The notes below the pieces were generated by a model. That model ran no database searches. It had not been told where the DNA came from and saw only the letters and a program-made list of their open reading frames with translations. DNA of 64,000 nucleotides from Rasiella rasia (GTDB lineage Bacteria; Bacteroidota; Bacteroidia; Flavobacteriales; Flavobacteriaceae). The position numbers and the translations under genes are program-made. Positions within the stretch are counted from its first letter, which is position 1. Each line of letters opens with the position of its first letter. Shown here piece by piece: positions 1 to 8,196 of the stretch. The stretch covers positions 1,069,501 through 1,133,500 of the forward strand of contig NZ_CP049057.1 in assembly GCF_011044175.1 (NCBI RefSeq). The letters run 5' to 3'.

Positions 1-258
1 AGCTAAGTATAGTAAGTACGCCGCGCCAACACATTTAATTCCGTAAAACACAAATTCTGAAGCTGTAATAAGCGCAGAAATTCCGAAGGCCAATAATGCG
101 GTATGTACAATGCAACCGCTTATGAGTCCTGCAGTGGTTGCGATACCACTTTTACTTCCGTGTGCTAACGACTGTGTGAGTACATAAATATTATCAGGCC
201 CTGGCGAGAGTGCCAAGACAATGGTAGCGAGAGAAAAAGATAGTAATACCTCTATCAT
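1..258 (-). CDS. LysE/RhtB family amino-acid exporter, partial
   Basis: Integral inner-membrane protein of the LysE family, which exports amino acids or related metabolites. Translating the minus strand from the ATG at 256-258 gives 86 residues before the window edge. The family signature Ser-Pro-Gly-Pro-Asp-Asn lies at about residues 18-23 after a first hydrophobic segment, and two more hydrophobic stretches follow. The C-terminal part (the family is usually about 200 residues) lies outside the window. It starts only 6 bases after the stop of pyrD and on the same strand, so it is probably the second gene of a pyrD transcript. The exported substrate cannot be deduced. Confidence 0.85.
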   Translation of the reverse strand, partial: MIEVLLSFSLATIVLALSPGPDNIYVLTQSLAHGSKSGIATTAGLISGCIVHTALLAFGISALITASEFVFYGIKCVGAAYLLYLA

Positions 259-264
259 TGGCTC

Positions 265-1296
265 TTATCCTGAAAGAATTGCTTTATTGATTCTTTTAAT
301 GAGGGCAGGACCTTCATAAATAAAGCCGGTGTACAATTGTACCAAACTAGCTCCTGCTTCAATTTTTTCTAGTGCGTCTTTTGCAGAATGAATACCTCCC
401 ACTCCAATAATAGGAAATGCTCGATTGCTATGTTCTGCTAAAAATCGAACAACTTCTGTAGCTCTCTTAGTTAGTGGCTTTCCGCTTAAACCGCCCATTT
501 CTTTTTGATTAGCAGCTGTTAAACCGTCTCGAGCAATTGTGGTGTTTGTTGCTATAACGCCATCTATTTTTGTATCTGCAACAATGTCTATAATATCTAG
601 TAACTGTTCATTAGACAAGTCGGGAGCAATTTTCAATAAAATTGGTTTACGTCCCTCTTTGGTGCTATTCTTATCTTGTAAAGTGTTTAAAAGTTCTGTG
701 AGTGGCTTCTTATCTTGTAATTCTCGCAAATTGGGAGTATTAGGCGAGCTTACATTCACAACAAAATAATCTACATAGTCAAACAAGGCTTCAAAGCAAA
801 TCACATAATCGTTAACCGCCTCATTATTGGGTGTGATTTTGTTTTTACCAATGTTACCACCTACCAAAACATGTCCGCGTTCTCCGGGCTTCGGGTTTTG
901 CTTTAATCGTTCTACTGCTGCTTCTACTCCCCCGTTGTTAAAACCCATTCTATTTACAATGGCGCTATCTTCTTTAAGTCGAAACAGGCGTTTTTTTGGG
1001 TTTCCGTCTTGAGGTTTGGGTGTAACTGTTCCAATTTCAATAAAGCCAAATCCGAAATTAGATAATTCTTTGTATAACTTAGCATCTTTGTCGAATCCAG
1101 CTGCCAAGCCTACGGGGTTAGAAAATTTCAACCCAAACAACTCACGCTCTAAGCGTTTATCTTCCTTTTTATAAATGCTGCGGAAAATTCCTCCGAAACC
1201 AATCTTGTGAAAAAATCGCACCATCTTAAAGGTGAAATGATGTACATTTTCAGGATCTGAAGTAAATAGCAACGGACGAAGAATTGTTTTGTACAT
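265..1296 (-). CDS. pyrD: Dihydroorotate dehydrogenase (quinone), class 2
   Basis: Oxidises dihydroorotate to orotate in pyrimidine synthesis, passing electrons through FMN to the membrane quinone pool. At 343 residues it has class 2 length, including the N-terminal membrane-associating helices (about 1-45). Visible motifs are GLAAGFDK (63-70), NRMGFNN (115-121) and [11 protein letters not shown] (181-191), where Ser184 is the expected class 2 catalytic base, followed by the FMN-binding GGLSGKPL and GVGGI segments near the C-terminus. A TATTTTTG box lies 17 bases upstream of the start. The LysE-type gene follows after 6 bases. Confidence 0.97.
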   Translation of the reverse strand: MYKTILRPLLFTSDPENVHHFTFKMVRFFHKIGFGGIFRSIYKKEDKRLERELFGLKFSNPVGLAAGFDKDAKLYKELSNFGFGFIEIGTVTPKPQDGNPKKRLFRLKEDSAIVNRMGFNNGGVEAAVERLKQNPKPGERGHVLVGGNIGKNKITPNNEAVNDYVICFEALFDYVDYFVVNVSSPNTPNLRELQDKKPLTELLNTLQDKNSTKEGRKPILLKIAPDLSNEQLLDIIDIVADTKIDGVIATNTTIARDGLTAANQKEMGGLSGKPLTKRATEVVRFLAEHSNRAFPIIGVGGIHSAKDALEKIEAGASLVQLYTGFIYEGPALIKRINKAILSG

Positions 1297-1313
1297 AGTT
1301 GAAATTTGTTCTG

Positions 1314-1321
1314 CAAAAATA
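1314..1321 (-). promoter_or_regulatory. Predicted -7 box for pyrD
   Basis: Minus-strand TATTTTTG matches the Bacteroidota primary sigma factor -7 consensus TAnnTTTG. Transcription would begin roughly 10 bases before the pyrD ATG. Confidence 0.5.
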
Positions 1322-1383
1322 GTACTAAAACGGCTAAAAATGTTGGCGTTATTCCGTTAATTTGTATAGTAATTTAATACACC

Positions 1384-2628
1384 ATGATAGACAAACAACA
1401 CCTCATCAACAGATTTATAAGCTACGTTACAGTAGATACCGAAAGCGATCCAGAAAGCAACACTACACCAAGTACAGAGAAACAATGGAACCTAGCCAAT
1501 GCTCTTGTGGCCGAGTTAAAGCAAATTGGGTTACAGGATGTTACCATAGATGAAAATGCCTATATCATGGCGACGTTACCATCTAACATTGAAGGAGACG
1601 CACCTGTAATTGGGTTTATTTCTCATTTCGATACCACACCAGATTTTACAGGAGCAAATGTAAATCCGCAAATCATTGAAAACTACGATGGTGGTACAAT
1701 TGTGTTAAATGAAGAACAAAACATTCTGCTATCTCCTAAAGATTTTGACGATTTGCTATTATATAAAGGGCAAACACTCATCACCACAGATGGGACAACA
1801 CTTTTAGGGGCGGATGATAAAGCTGGTATTGCTGAAATTATCTCGGCAATGGAATATCTTGTGCAACACCCAGAAATAAAACATGGAAAAATTAGGGTTG
1901 GTTTTACACCCGATGAAGAGATTGGAAGAGGAGCTCATAAATTTGATGTGCAAGCCTTTGGCGCCGATTGGGCGTACACCATGGACGGTAGTCAAATTGG
2001 AGAGTTAGAATACGAAAATTTTAATGCTGCAGGCGCTGTAGTTAAGGTTAAAGGTAAAATTGTACATCCTGGTTATGCCAAAGGGAAAATGGTGAACAGC
2101 ATGTACATTGCAACAGACTTTATTAATTCGTTACCTCGAATGGAGACACCAGAGCACACTGAAGACAGACAGGGTTTCTTTCACCTGTACAGTGTGAATG
2201 GTGAAGTGGATGGCACGTCGCTTCAATATATTATTCGCGATCATGATAAAGAGCATTTTGAAGCCCGTAAGGCGATGATGACACAATTAGCAGACGAATT
2301 AAATGCGCAATACGGTGAAGAGCGCGTAACAGTTGAAATAAAAGACCAATACTATAATATGCGCGAAAAAATTGAACCTGTAATGCACATAGTTGAAATT
2401 GCTGAGAAAGCCATGCAACAAGCCAATATTAAACCCTTAATTAAGCCAATAAGAGGTGGAACCGATGGTTCTCAGCTAAGCTTTATGGGCCTACCTTGCC
2501 CAAATATATTTGCTGGCGGGCATAATTTCCATGGGAGGTATGAGTATGTTCCTGTAGAAAGTATGCAAAAAGCGATTGAGGTTATTGTAAACATTGCGCA
2601 GATAGTAGCAACAAGAGATAAGAATTAA
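1384..2628 (+). CDS. pepT: Peptidase T (tripeptide aminopeptidase)
   Basis: Cytosolic dizinc aminopeptidase of family M20B that removes the N-terminal residue from tripeptides. The 414-residue length fits the family. Metal-site motifs are visible in order: HFD at 81-83, LLGADDKAG around 140-147, the PDEEIGRG catalytic/ligand segment near 176-183, [12 protein letters not shown] in the dimerisation domain, and [10 protein letters not shown] with [14 protein letters not shown] near the C-terminus. It is a single-gene unit: pyrD diverges from it upstream and a strong bidirectional hairpin follows 41 bases after the stop. It probably finishes degradation of imported peptides. Confidence 0.97.
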   Translation: MIDKQHLINRFISYVTVDTESDPESNTTPSTEKQWNLANALVAELKQIGLQDVTIDENAYIMATLPSNIEGDAPVIGFISHFDTTPDFTGANVNPQIIENYDGGTIVLNEEQNILLSPKDFDDLLLYKGQTLITTDGTTLLGADDKAGIAEIISAMEYLVQHPEIKHGKIRVGFTPDEEIGRGAHKFDVQAFGADWAYTMDGSQIGELEYENFNAAGAVVKVKGKIVHPGYAKGKMVNSMYIATDFINSLPRMETPEHTEDRQGFFHLYSVNGEVDGTSLQYIIRDHDKEHFEARKAMMTQLADELNAQYGEERVTVEIKDQYYNMREKIEPVMHIVEIAEKAMQQANIKPLIKPIRGGTDGSQLSFMGLPCPNIFAGGHNFHGRYEYVPVESMQKAIEVIVNIAQIVATRDKN

Positions 2629-2668
2629 GTGGTATTGGCTTAGAAACTTGAGTAATAATCAAATAAAA

Positions 2669-2700
2669 ACCTCGTAACTTTCTGTTACGAGGTCTTTTTT
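2669..2700. terminator. Bidirectional terminator between pepT and yajC
   Basis: Perfect 10-base-pair stem (ACCTCGTAAC / GTTACGAGGT, 2669-2678 with 2684-2693) and a 5-base loop. It is followed by CTTTTTT on the plus strand and preceded by an A-rich run that gives T's on the minus strand, so it serves both convergent genes. Confidence 0.9.
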
Positions 2701-2721
2701 ATATAGTATGTTATAGTCAGA

Positions 2722-3024
2722 TTATTTTCTTTCTATAATAGCGCCTTTTTTATCTTCATTCTGTTTTTTACTAAGTTCCATAGATATGGAAGAACGCTCA
2801 AACTTCATTTTACCTGCACCAGTTTCAATGATACATGTTCCGTCGTCGTTAAGATCTAAGATCTTTCCGTGCATTCCACTCTTGGTAACGACTTTATCGC
2901 CACGTTTGAGGTCTGATGCAAACTGTTTTTCGTTTTTAGAACGCTTCATTTGCGGACGTATCATAAAAAGATAGACCACCAAAAACATTAGAATTAAGGG
3001 CGCAAAGCTCTGTAATGATTCCAT
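2722..3024 (-). CDS. yajC: Preprotein translocase subunit YajC
   Basis: Small inner-membrane accessory subunit of the SecDF-YajC complex assisting Sec-dependent export. The 100 residues comprise one N-terminal transmembrane helix (about 8-24), then the family signature RPQMKRSK and a soluble domain with LKRGDKVVTKSGMHGKI. It lies 18 bases downstream of the DUF1573 lipoprotein gene in a leftward group that also holds nusB, and is therefore probably cotranscribed. Its C-terminal tail is rich in Lys and Asp/Glu. The family assignment is clear; no unusual feature was seen. Confidence 0.95.
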   Translation of the reverse strand: MESLQSFAPLILMFLVVYLFMIRPQMKRSKNEKQFASDLKRGDKVVTKSGMHGKILDLNDDGTCIIETGAGKMKFERSSISMELSKKQNEDKKGAIIERK

Positions 3025-3042
3025 AAAGTAAGTATGCTTCTA

Positions 3043-3528
3043 TTATTTTCCGCTTAATGGAGATCCATTTGCAGTAGTAGCACCTTCTTTAGGATTTACG
3101 AAAGCTTTGATTTGCAATGTTTCTTTACCAGCCTGTGTATTTGCAGTAATCGTAACGGTTTTGCTTACTTGGTTTTTACCACTTCCGTTAAATTTAACTA
3201 GCAACTCACCTTTATCTCCAGGAGCAATAGGTCCTTCTGGCTTTTCTGGCACAGTACACCCACAGCTACTTTTAGCATCAACAATTACTAAAGGAGCTTC
3301 ACCAGTGTTTGTAAATACAAAACGGTGCTCTACATTAGTACCTTGATCGATAGTTCCGAAATCGTGTACTGTCTTTTCAAATTTCATTACTGGATATTTT
3401 CCAGCATTTACATCACGGTCTGCAGCAGCAGCCACGTTTTCTTCTTTCACTTTCTCTGAAGCATCTTCTTTACAAGAAGTAAAAATGAATGCTGAAAGTA
3501 CAGCTACAATTAGAAATGATTTTTTCAT
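3043..3528 (-). CDS. DUF1573 domain lipoprotein
   Basis: Predicted exported lipoprotein of 161 residues with unknown function. A lipobox (FTSC, Cys19) follows a hydrophobic signal segment. The rest is one DUF1573 beta-sandwich domain (about 45-145), recognised by HDFGTIDQGTNVEHRF, the TNTGEAPLVI strand and the SSCGCTVPE motif with two cysteines. The gene sits between nusB (58 bases upstream) and yajC (18 bases downstream), an order common in Flavobacteria. The fold resembles immunoglobulin-like ASH domains, suggesting a binding or structural role in the periplasm; that is inference. Confidence 0.88.
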   Translation of the reverse strand: MKKSFLIVAVLSAFIFTSCKEDASEKVKEENVAAAADRDVNAGKYPVMKFEKTVHDFGTIDQGTNVEHRFVFTNTGEAPLVIVDAKSSCGCTVPEKPEGPIAPGDKGELLVKFNGSGKNQVSKTVTITANTQAGKETLQIKAFVNPKEGATTANGSPLSGK

Positions 3529-3586
3529 AGTCGTATTAATTTAAATTTATTTTTTAGAAAGGCTAAAAATAACCATTTTTTTGCAT

Positions 3587-4528
3587 TTACTGCAAGCCCC
3601 TACCTATTTTATTTAGCGTCTTTTTTTCTGCATATTCTTTTACTAGCTTGTCTAAGATACCATTTACAAAAATACTGCTCTTAGGAGTGCTGTATTCTTT
3701 CGATATTTCTAGGTATTCATTAATAGAAACACGAACTGGAATCGAAGGAAAATACAGGAATTCTGCAATACCCATTTTCAAGATAATTAAATCAATATCT
3801 GCGATACGCTCTTTATCCCAATTTGGTGTTTTTCCATCGATTTGAGCTGCTAATTTTTCATCATTTAAAAGGACCTTTCTAAGTAACTGAACGGCATAAT
3901 CTCTATCATCTTCATTTTTGTACAAGGACGGAATCATGGCGCTTTCATTTTCTGCGGAAATTTTCCCTAATACCTTTACAATCGCCGTATTTACAATAGG
4001 GAAATCGTCTACCCACGTTAAACGTTTATCTTCAACGTATTCGTACAACTTATCATTGGGTGCAATTACTTCTTTGTATATTTTGGCTAAGAATGCCTTG
4101 TCTTCTTTCAAACTATTTCCGTTGCCTGAAAGGTATTCTTCATACCAATCTTTTGAGGTAAGTTCGTTAAAAAGAATCGCGATATACTCATCGTCTTCTT
4201 TCCAGTAATTTAATTTTTTCTTTTTCAGAATGTCTTGCAGATAGGTATTTTCAGCAAGCAAAGAAACGGCTTGATTATCTACAAAACGCCGACTCGGATT
4301 TCTCTCTAGGGCTGTTGCTAAATGTTTTTGCTGCGATTTGAGTAAGAAAATTTCCGCATGATCACGCAATGCTACCATACTCTGTAGTAATAAGACATAC
4401 AAATCATGCATTTGGTCTAAACTATACAAAAGAAACTTTTCTTGTTTCTCTAAATCTGCGTGTTCAGTATGGTTGAACGCGTAAATGGATTGTAATACTT
4501 TTACCCTAATGTGTCTTCTTGTGAGCAT
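3587..4528 (-). CDS. nusB: Transcription antitermination factor NusB, long Bacteroidota form
   Basis: RNA-binding protein that joins NusE/S10 on boxA RNA to suppress termination in rRNA operons. At 313 residues it is over twice the length of the enterobacterial protein. The C-terminal half (about 170-300) carries the NusB fold with its signature RVSINEYLEISKEY followed by STPKSSIFVNGILDKL (about 266-294). The N-terminal half starts with the typical TRRHIRVKVLQSIYAF helix but is extended by an insertion rich in charged residues. It has its own -7 box and an inverted repeat in its leader. Confidence 0.93.
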   Translation of the reverse strand: MLTRRHIRVKVLQSIYAFNHTEHADLEKQEKFLLYSLDQMHDLYVLLLQSMVALRDHAEIFLLKSQQKHLATALERNPSRRFVDNQAVSLLAENTYLQDILKKKKLNYWKEDDEYIAILFNELTSKDWYEEYLSGNGNSLKEDKAFLAKIYKEVIAPNDKLYEYVEDKRLTWVDDFPIVNTAIVKVLGKISAENESAMIPSLYKNEDDRDYAVQLLRKVLLNDEKLAAQIDGKTPNWDKERIADIDLIILKMGIAEFLYFPSIPVRVSINEYLEISKEYSTPKSSIFVNGILDKLVKEYAEKKTLNKIGRGLQ

Positions 4529-4560
4529 TGTTTTGTAAGAACTTTTGTGTATAAACTAAC

Positions 4561-4587
4561 AGCGCACAAGGTGAATTCCTGTGCGCT
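4561..4587 (-). repeat. Inverted repeat in the nusB leader
   Basis: AGCGCACA (4561-4568) is the exact reverse complement of TGTGCGCT (4580-4587); two further G-C pairs close the loop after one bulged A. The repeat begins right after the nusB -7 box, so the expected transcription start falls inside its first arm. It lacks a T-run on either side, so an operator or a 5'-end RNA hairpin is as likely as a terminator for the upstream leucine dehydrogenase gene. Confidence 0.55.
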
Positions 4588-4588
4588 G

Positions 4589-4596
4589 CAAAGATA
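4589..4596 (-). promoter_or_regulatory. Predicted -7 box for nusB
   Basis: Minus-strand TATCTTTG, an exact match to TAnnTTTG, 60 bases before the nusB ATG and directly next to the inverted repeat at 4561-4587. Confidence 0.5.
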
Positions 4597-4618
4597 TGAT
4601 ATTATAAAACGGAAAAAA

Positions 4619-5716
4619 CTATTTTTCGTTCTTTCTAGCGTCTATTTTCGCCTGAGCAATATCAAAGGCTGCCTGATGGGTTGTTACACCATTGGTTTCA
4701 GCATTATTTAAGATCTCTAGCGTTGTGTTATAAATATTCTCAGTCTTTCTAATAATTTCCTGCTTTCCGTAATTTTCTAATTCGGCATACACATTAATAA
4801 TACCTCCAGCATTAATCAAGAAATCTGGTGCATACACAATACCTTTTTGTTTAAGTATTAAACCGTGCTTATTCTCGTCTGCCAATTGGTTATTGGCTGC
4901 ACCAGCAATTACTTTTGCAGTTAATTGATTAATGGTTTCATCGTTTACCGTAGCGCCTAAGGCACATGGTGCATAGATGTCCATTTCTTCGGCGTAAATA
5001 TTGTTACCACCATAAATTTCTACGCTATACTTATCGCGTACTTCTTCAAGTCGTTCTTGATTTATATCTGAAATATAAACCTTTGCACCTTCGTTAGACA
5101 AATGCTCAACTAACGATTCACCTACATTTCCAATTCCTTGAACATAGACCGTACGATCTTCTAACATATCATTTCCGAAGGCGTATTTAGCAGCAGCTTT
5201 CATCCCCATAAACACCCCATAGGCTGTAATGGGTGACGGATTTCCAGCACCACCCTTTTCTTCAGAAATACCTGTTACATAAGGTGTTACTGTGCGAACT
5301 AAATCCATATCGCCTGTCGTCATTCCAACATCTTCAGCTGTGATATAGCGACCGCTTAACGAATGTACAAATTCACCAAAACGCTTCATTAATTCTGGCG
5401 TTTTCTGTGTTTTGGCATCGCCTATAATAACAGCCTTTCCTCCACCAAGGTTTAATCCGGTGATAGCAGACTTAAAGGTCATACCGCGTGAAAGACGTAA
5501 TACATCATTTAATGCGTCCCATTCACTATTATATTGCCACATACGGGTACCACCTAGCGCAGGTCCTAATACCGTATTATGAATTCCAATTATTGCCTTT
5601 AAACCTGTATCTTTGTCGTTGCAAAAAACTACCTGTTCGTGATCATCGAAAGAAAGTTGGCCAAAGACCGGGGCCATTTTTTTTAGGTCTTTTGTGTTAA
5701 CTACATCAGTCACCAT
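4619..5716 (-). CDS. Leucine dehydrogenase (Glu/Leu/Phe/Val dehydrogenase family)
   Basis: NAD-dependent oxidative deamination of branched-chain amino acids to 2-oxo acids, in the cytosol. The 365 residues show the catalytic region MTFKSA (Lys82) and GLNLGGGKAVI (Lys94) in the N-terminal domain, and the Rossmann glycine motif VQGIGNVGES (about 192-201) in the C-terminal domain, followed by PCALGA and AGAANNQL. These agree with leucine dehydrogenases rather than glutamate dehydrogenases, which are longer. A TACTTTTG box lies 38 bases upstream of the ATG. The 90-base gap to nusB contains the nusB promoter, so the two are probably separate units. The exact substrate preference among Leu, Val and Ile is inferred. 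Confidence 0.92.
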   Translation of the reverse strand: MVTDVVNTKDLKKMAPVFGQLSFDDHEQVVFCNDKDTGLKAIIGIHNTVLGPALGGTRMWQYNSEWDALNDVLRLSRGMTFKSAITGLNLGGGKAVIIGDAKTQKTPELMKRFGEFVHSLSGRYITAEDVGMTTGDMDLVRTVTPYVTGISEEKGGAGNPSPITAYGVFMGMKAAAKYAFGNDMLEDRTVYVQGIGNVGESLVEHLSNEGAKVYISDINQERLEEVRDKYSVEIYGGNNIYAEEMDIYAPCALGATVNDETINQLTAKVIAGAANNQLADENKHGLILKQKGIVYAPDFLINAGGIINVYAELENYGKQEIIRKTENIYNTTLEILNNAETNGVTTHQAAFDIAQAKIDARKNEK

Positions 5717-5754
5717 ATTTATTAAAATTTTAAGACATCCTCAAAAAGGACGTG

Positions 5755-5762
5755 CAAAAGTA
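5755..5762 (-). promoter_or_regulatory. Predicted -7 box for leucine dehydrogenase
   Basis: Minus-strand TACTTTTG matches TAnnTTTG, 38 bases before the start codon. Confidence 0.45.
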
Positions 5763-5834
5763 GTTTTAAATTCATAATCCCGCAAAGAGATTGTTGTTAA
5801 AATACGAATTTGTTAATAAGTTGAAAAACCCTAA

Positions 5835-7589
5835 ATGAAAGAACTTCAATACATTAATCGATATTTTGTAAAATATCGAGGTAGATTATTAGTTGGCTTA
5901 TTGGTTACAATTATCGCAGCTGTATTTAAATTGTTTGTACCCATTATTATTGGCGATACAGTAAACGTTGTTAGAGAGTATATTACGGGAGAAATAACAG
6001 ATCTTGAATTTGTAAAATCTGAACTTGTCAAAAACATTTTACTAATTTTAGGCACAACACTTTTAGCTGCCATATTTACTTTTATTATGCGTCAGACTAT
6101 CATTGTAGTCTCCAGGTATGTTGAATACGACCTAAAAGATGAAGTGTACCAGCATTACCAAAAACTTTCGTTAAGCTTCTATAAAAATAACCGCACTGGA
6201 GATTTAATGAGCCGCATTAGTGAAGACGTTGGTAAAGTACGTATGTATGTAGGACCTGCCATTATGTATAGCACTACAACAATTACGTTGTTTTTAGTGG
6301 TACTTCCTTATATGTTTTTTAAAGCCCCTATGCTAACCTTATATGTGGTTGCTCCATTGCCAATTCTCTCTGTTTGTGTGTATAGATTAAGTCTTGCAAT
6401 TCATAAAAGGAGTACCGTAGTTCAGCAATATCTGTCTAAGCTAACCACCTTTACTCAGGAAAGTTTTAGTGGAATTTCGGTTATTAAAGCGTATGGTATA
6501 GAGCCTAGAATTAACTCAGAATTTGTTACACTCTCTGAAGGCAGTCGTGATAAAAACCTTCATTTAGTTAAAGTTCAGGCACTATTTTTTCCTTTAATGG
6601 TTTTGCTCATAGGTGCAAGTAACCTTTTGGTGGTTTACATTGGTGGTAAGCAATATATTGATGGGCTCATTGATTTTGGAACTATAGTTCAGTTCTTAAT
6701 TTATGTGAACATGCTCACCTGGCCGGTGGCTATTGTAGGTTGGGTATCTTCTATGGTACAACAGGCGGAGGCTTCGCAAAAGCGTATCAACGAGTTTTTA
6801 CAACAAGTTCCAGAAATTCAAAATACATCCTCAGAGGTGCAAACAGTACACGGTACAATTGAGTTTAAAAATCTTTCGTTTACCTATCAAGATACCAACA
6901 TCACTGCACTAAAAAACATATCTTTTTCAGTAAAAGCGGGTGAAACCCTTGCCATAGTTGGAAATACTGGCAGCGGAAAATCTACTGTTCTAGAACTAAT
7001 TGGCCGTCTTTACGATGTAGCACCTGGCAGTTTACTTATTGATAGTATTCCTATAGCAAATCGCAACTTAGACAACCTTCGTGATGCAATCGGGTATGTT
7101 CCTCAGGACGCTTTTTTATTTAGTGATAGCATAAAGAAGAATATTAGATTTGGTAAAGAAGAAGCTACAGATGAAGAAGTTGTGAAAGCTGCTAAAAATG
7201 CTGCAGTACATAAAAACATTATTGACTTTTCTAACGGGTATGATACCGTTCTTGGGGAAAGAGGTATTTCGTTAAGCGGCGGACAAAAGCAACGAGTTTC
7301 TATTGCTAGAGCCATTATAAAAGACCCAAAAATACTGTTGTTTGATGATTGCCTCTCTGCGGTAGATACTGAGACTGAAGAAGAAATCTTACAAAACCTT
7401 CAAAAGATCTCTCAAAACAAAACAACCATTATAGTGAGTCATCGTGTTTCTTCAGCAAAAAATGCAGACAAAATAATCGTCCTTGAAGAAGGGCAGATAA
7501 TCCAGCAAGGAACTCATAATGAACTTATAAACCTTGAAGGCTATTATAAAGAATTGTACAATAAACAACTTTCTGAAAAAGAAATATAG
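5835..7589 (+). CDS. ABC exporter, fused permease and ATPase (MdlA-like)
   Basis: Half-transporter of the type IV exporter fold: six-helix membrane domain (about 15-310) followed by a nucleotide-binding domain (about 340-575), 584 residues. The ATPase shows Walker A GNTGSGKST (376-384), the signature LSGGQ (480-484) and the SHRVSS switch histidine. The residue after the Walker B aspartate is Asp505 rather than the catalytic Glu (FDDCLSAVD). This is typical of the degenerate half of heterodimeric exporters such as MdlA, so a partner half encoded elsewhere is likely. The substrate is unknown. It diverges from leucine dehydrogenase and is followed after 66 bases by the DUF3276 gene. Confidence 0.93.
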   Translation: MKELQYINRYFVKYRGRLLVGLLVTIIAAVFKLFVPIIIGDTVNVVREYITGEITDLEFVKSELVKNILLILGTTLLAAIFTFIMRQTIIVVSRYVEYDLKDEVYQHYQKLSLSFYKNNRTGDLMSRISEDVGKVRMYVGPAIMYSTTTITLFLVVLPYMFFKAPMLTLYVVAPLPILSVCVYRLSLAIHKRSTVVQQYLSKLTTFTQESFSGISVIKAYGIEPRINSEFVTLSEGSRDKNLHLVKVQALFFPLMVLLIGASNLLVVYIGGKQYIDGLIDFGTIVQFLIYVNMLTWPVAIVGWVSSMVQQAEASQKRINEFLQQVPEIQNTSSEVQTVHGTIEFKNLSFTYQDTNITALKNISFSVKAGETLAIVGNTGSGKSTVLELIGRLYDVAPGSLLIDSIPIANRNLDNLRDAIGYVPQDAFLFSDSIKKNIRFGKEEATDEEVVKAAKNAAVHKNIIDFSNGYDTVLGERGISLSGGQKQRVSIARAIIKDPKILLFDDCLSAVDTETEEEILQNLQKISQNKTTIIVSHRVSSAKNADKIIVLEEGQIIQQGTHNELINLEGYYKELYNKQLSEKEI

Positions 7590-7655
7590 CCCTACATTTG
7601 GCTTATATCTATTTTTTTTTGATTTTTGGCAGACGTTTAAAACAACAAGAAAATT

Positions 7656-8057
7656 ATGAGTGATTCATATTCGATGGAGAAAGAAGAAATTTACAGTAAA
7701 GTAATGCGCGCTGGACGCCGAACCTATTTTTTCGATGTTCGATCTACCAAGGCGGGAGATTACTATCTAACTATTACAGAAAGTAAGAAATTTACAAATG
7801 ACGATGGATCATTTCATTACAAAAAACATAAAATCTATCTGTACAAAGAAGACTTTTCAGAATTTAAAGATCATCTAAGTGAAATGATTGATTACATCAT
7901 TAATGAGAAAGGTGAAGAAGTAATTAGCGAACGTCACCAAAGTGATTATAAAAAAGAAGACCATACTGAAGGTCCGCAAAGTGCCACCGAAGCAGGAACT
8001 GTTTTAGACGAGCCTGCGCCTTCTAATTTTACAGATATCGATTTTGACGATATTTAG
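7656..8057 (+). CDS. DUF3276 / PUR-type nucleic-acid-binding protein
   Basis: Small cytosolic protein of 133 residues. The N-terminal 90 residues match the bacterial PUR-alpha-like DUF3276 family: KVMRAGRRTYFFDVRSTKAG, then YYLTITESKKF and a helix containing FSEFKDHLSEMIDYI. The C-terminal 40 residues are acidic and probably disordered. PUR proteins bind single-stranded purine-rich DNA or RNA; the bacterial form is widespread in Bacteroidota but its physiological role is not known to me. A good terminator follows, and the ABC exporter lies 66 bases upstream without one, so cotranscription is possible. Confidence 0.88.
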   Translation: MSDSYSMEKEEIYSKVMRAGRRTYFFDVRSTKAGDYYLTITESKKFTNDDGSFHYKKHKIYLYKEDFSEFKDHLSEMIDYIINEKGEEVISERHQSDYKKEDHTEGPQSATEAGTVLDEPAPSNFTDIDFDDI

Positions 8058-8078
8058 TCTTTAAAAAACATTTATTGC

Positions 8079-8109
8079 AAACCGTCTCTACATTAGAGGC
8101 GGTTTTTTT
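8079..8109 (+). terminator. Terminator after the DUF3276 gene
   Basis: Stem AACCGTCTCT / AGAGGCGGTT (8080-8089 with 8095-8104, one G-T pair), 5-base loop, then a run of T's. Confidence 0.85.
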
Positions 8110-8196
8110 ATTTTTACAATATTAGGTTCACCAATCAAAATGCCTTTGATATAGGGTCTAGGCAAAAATCATATTTTAAAAATGACGCGCTCAATT

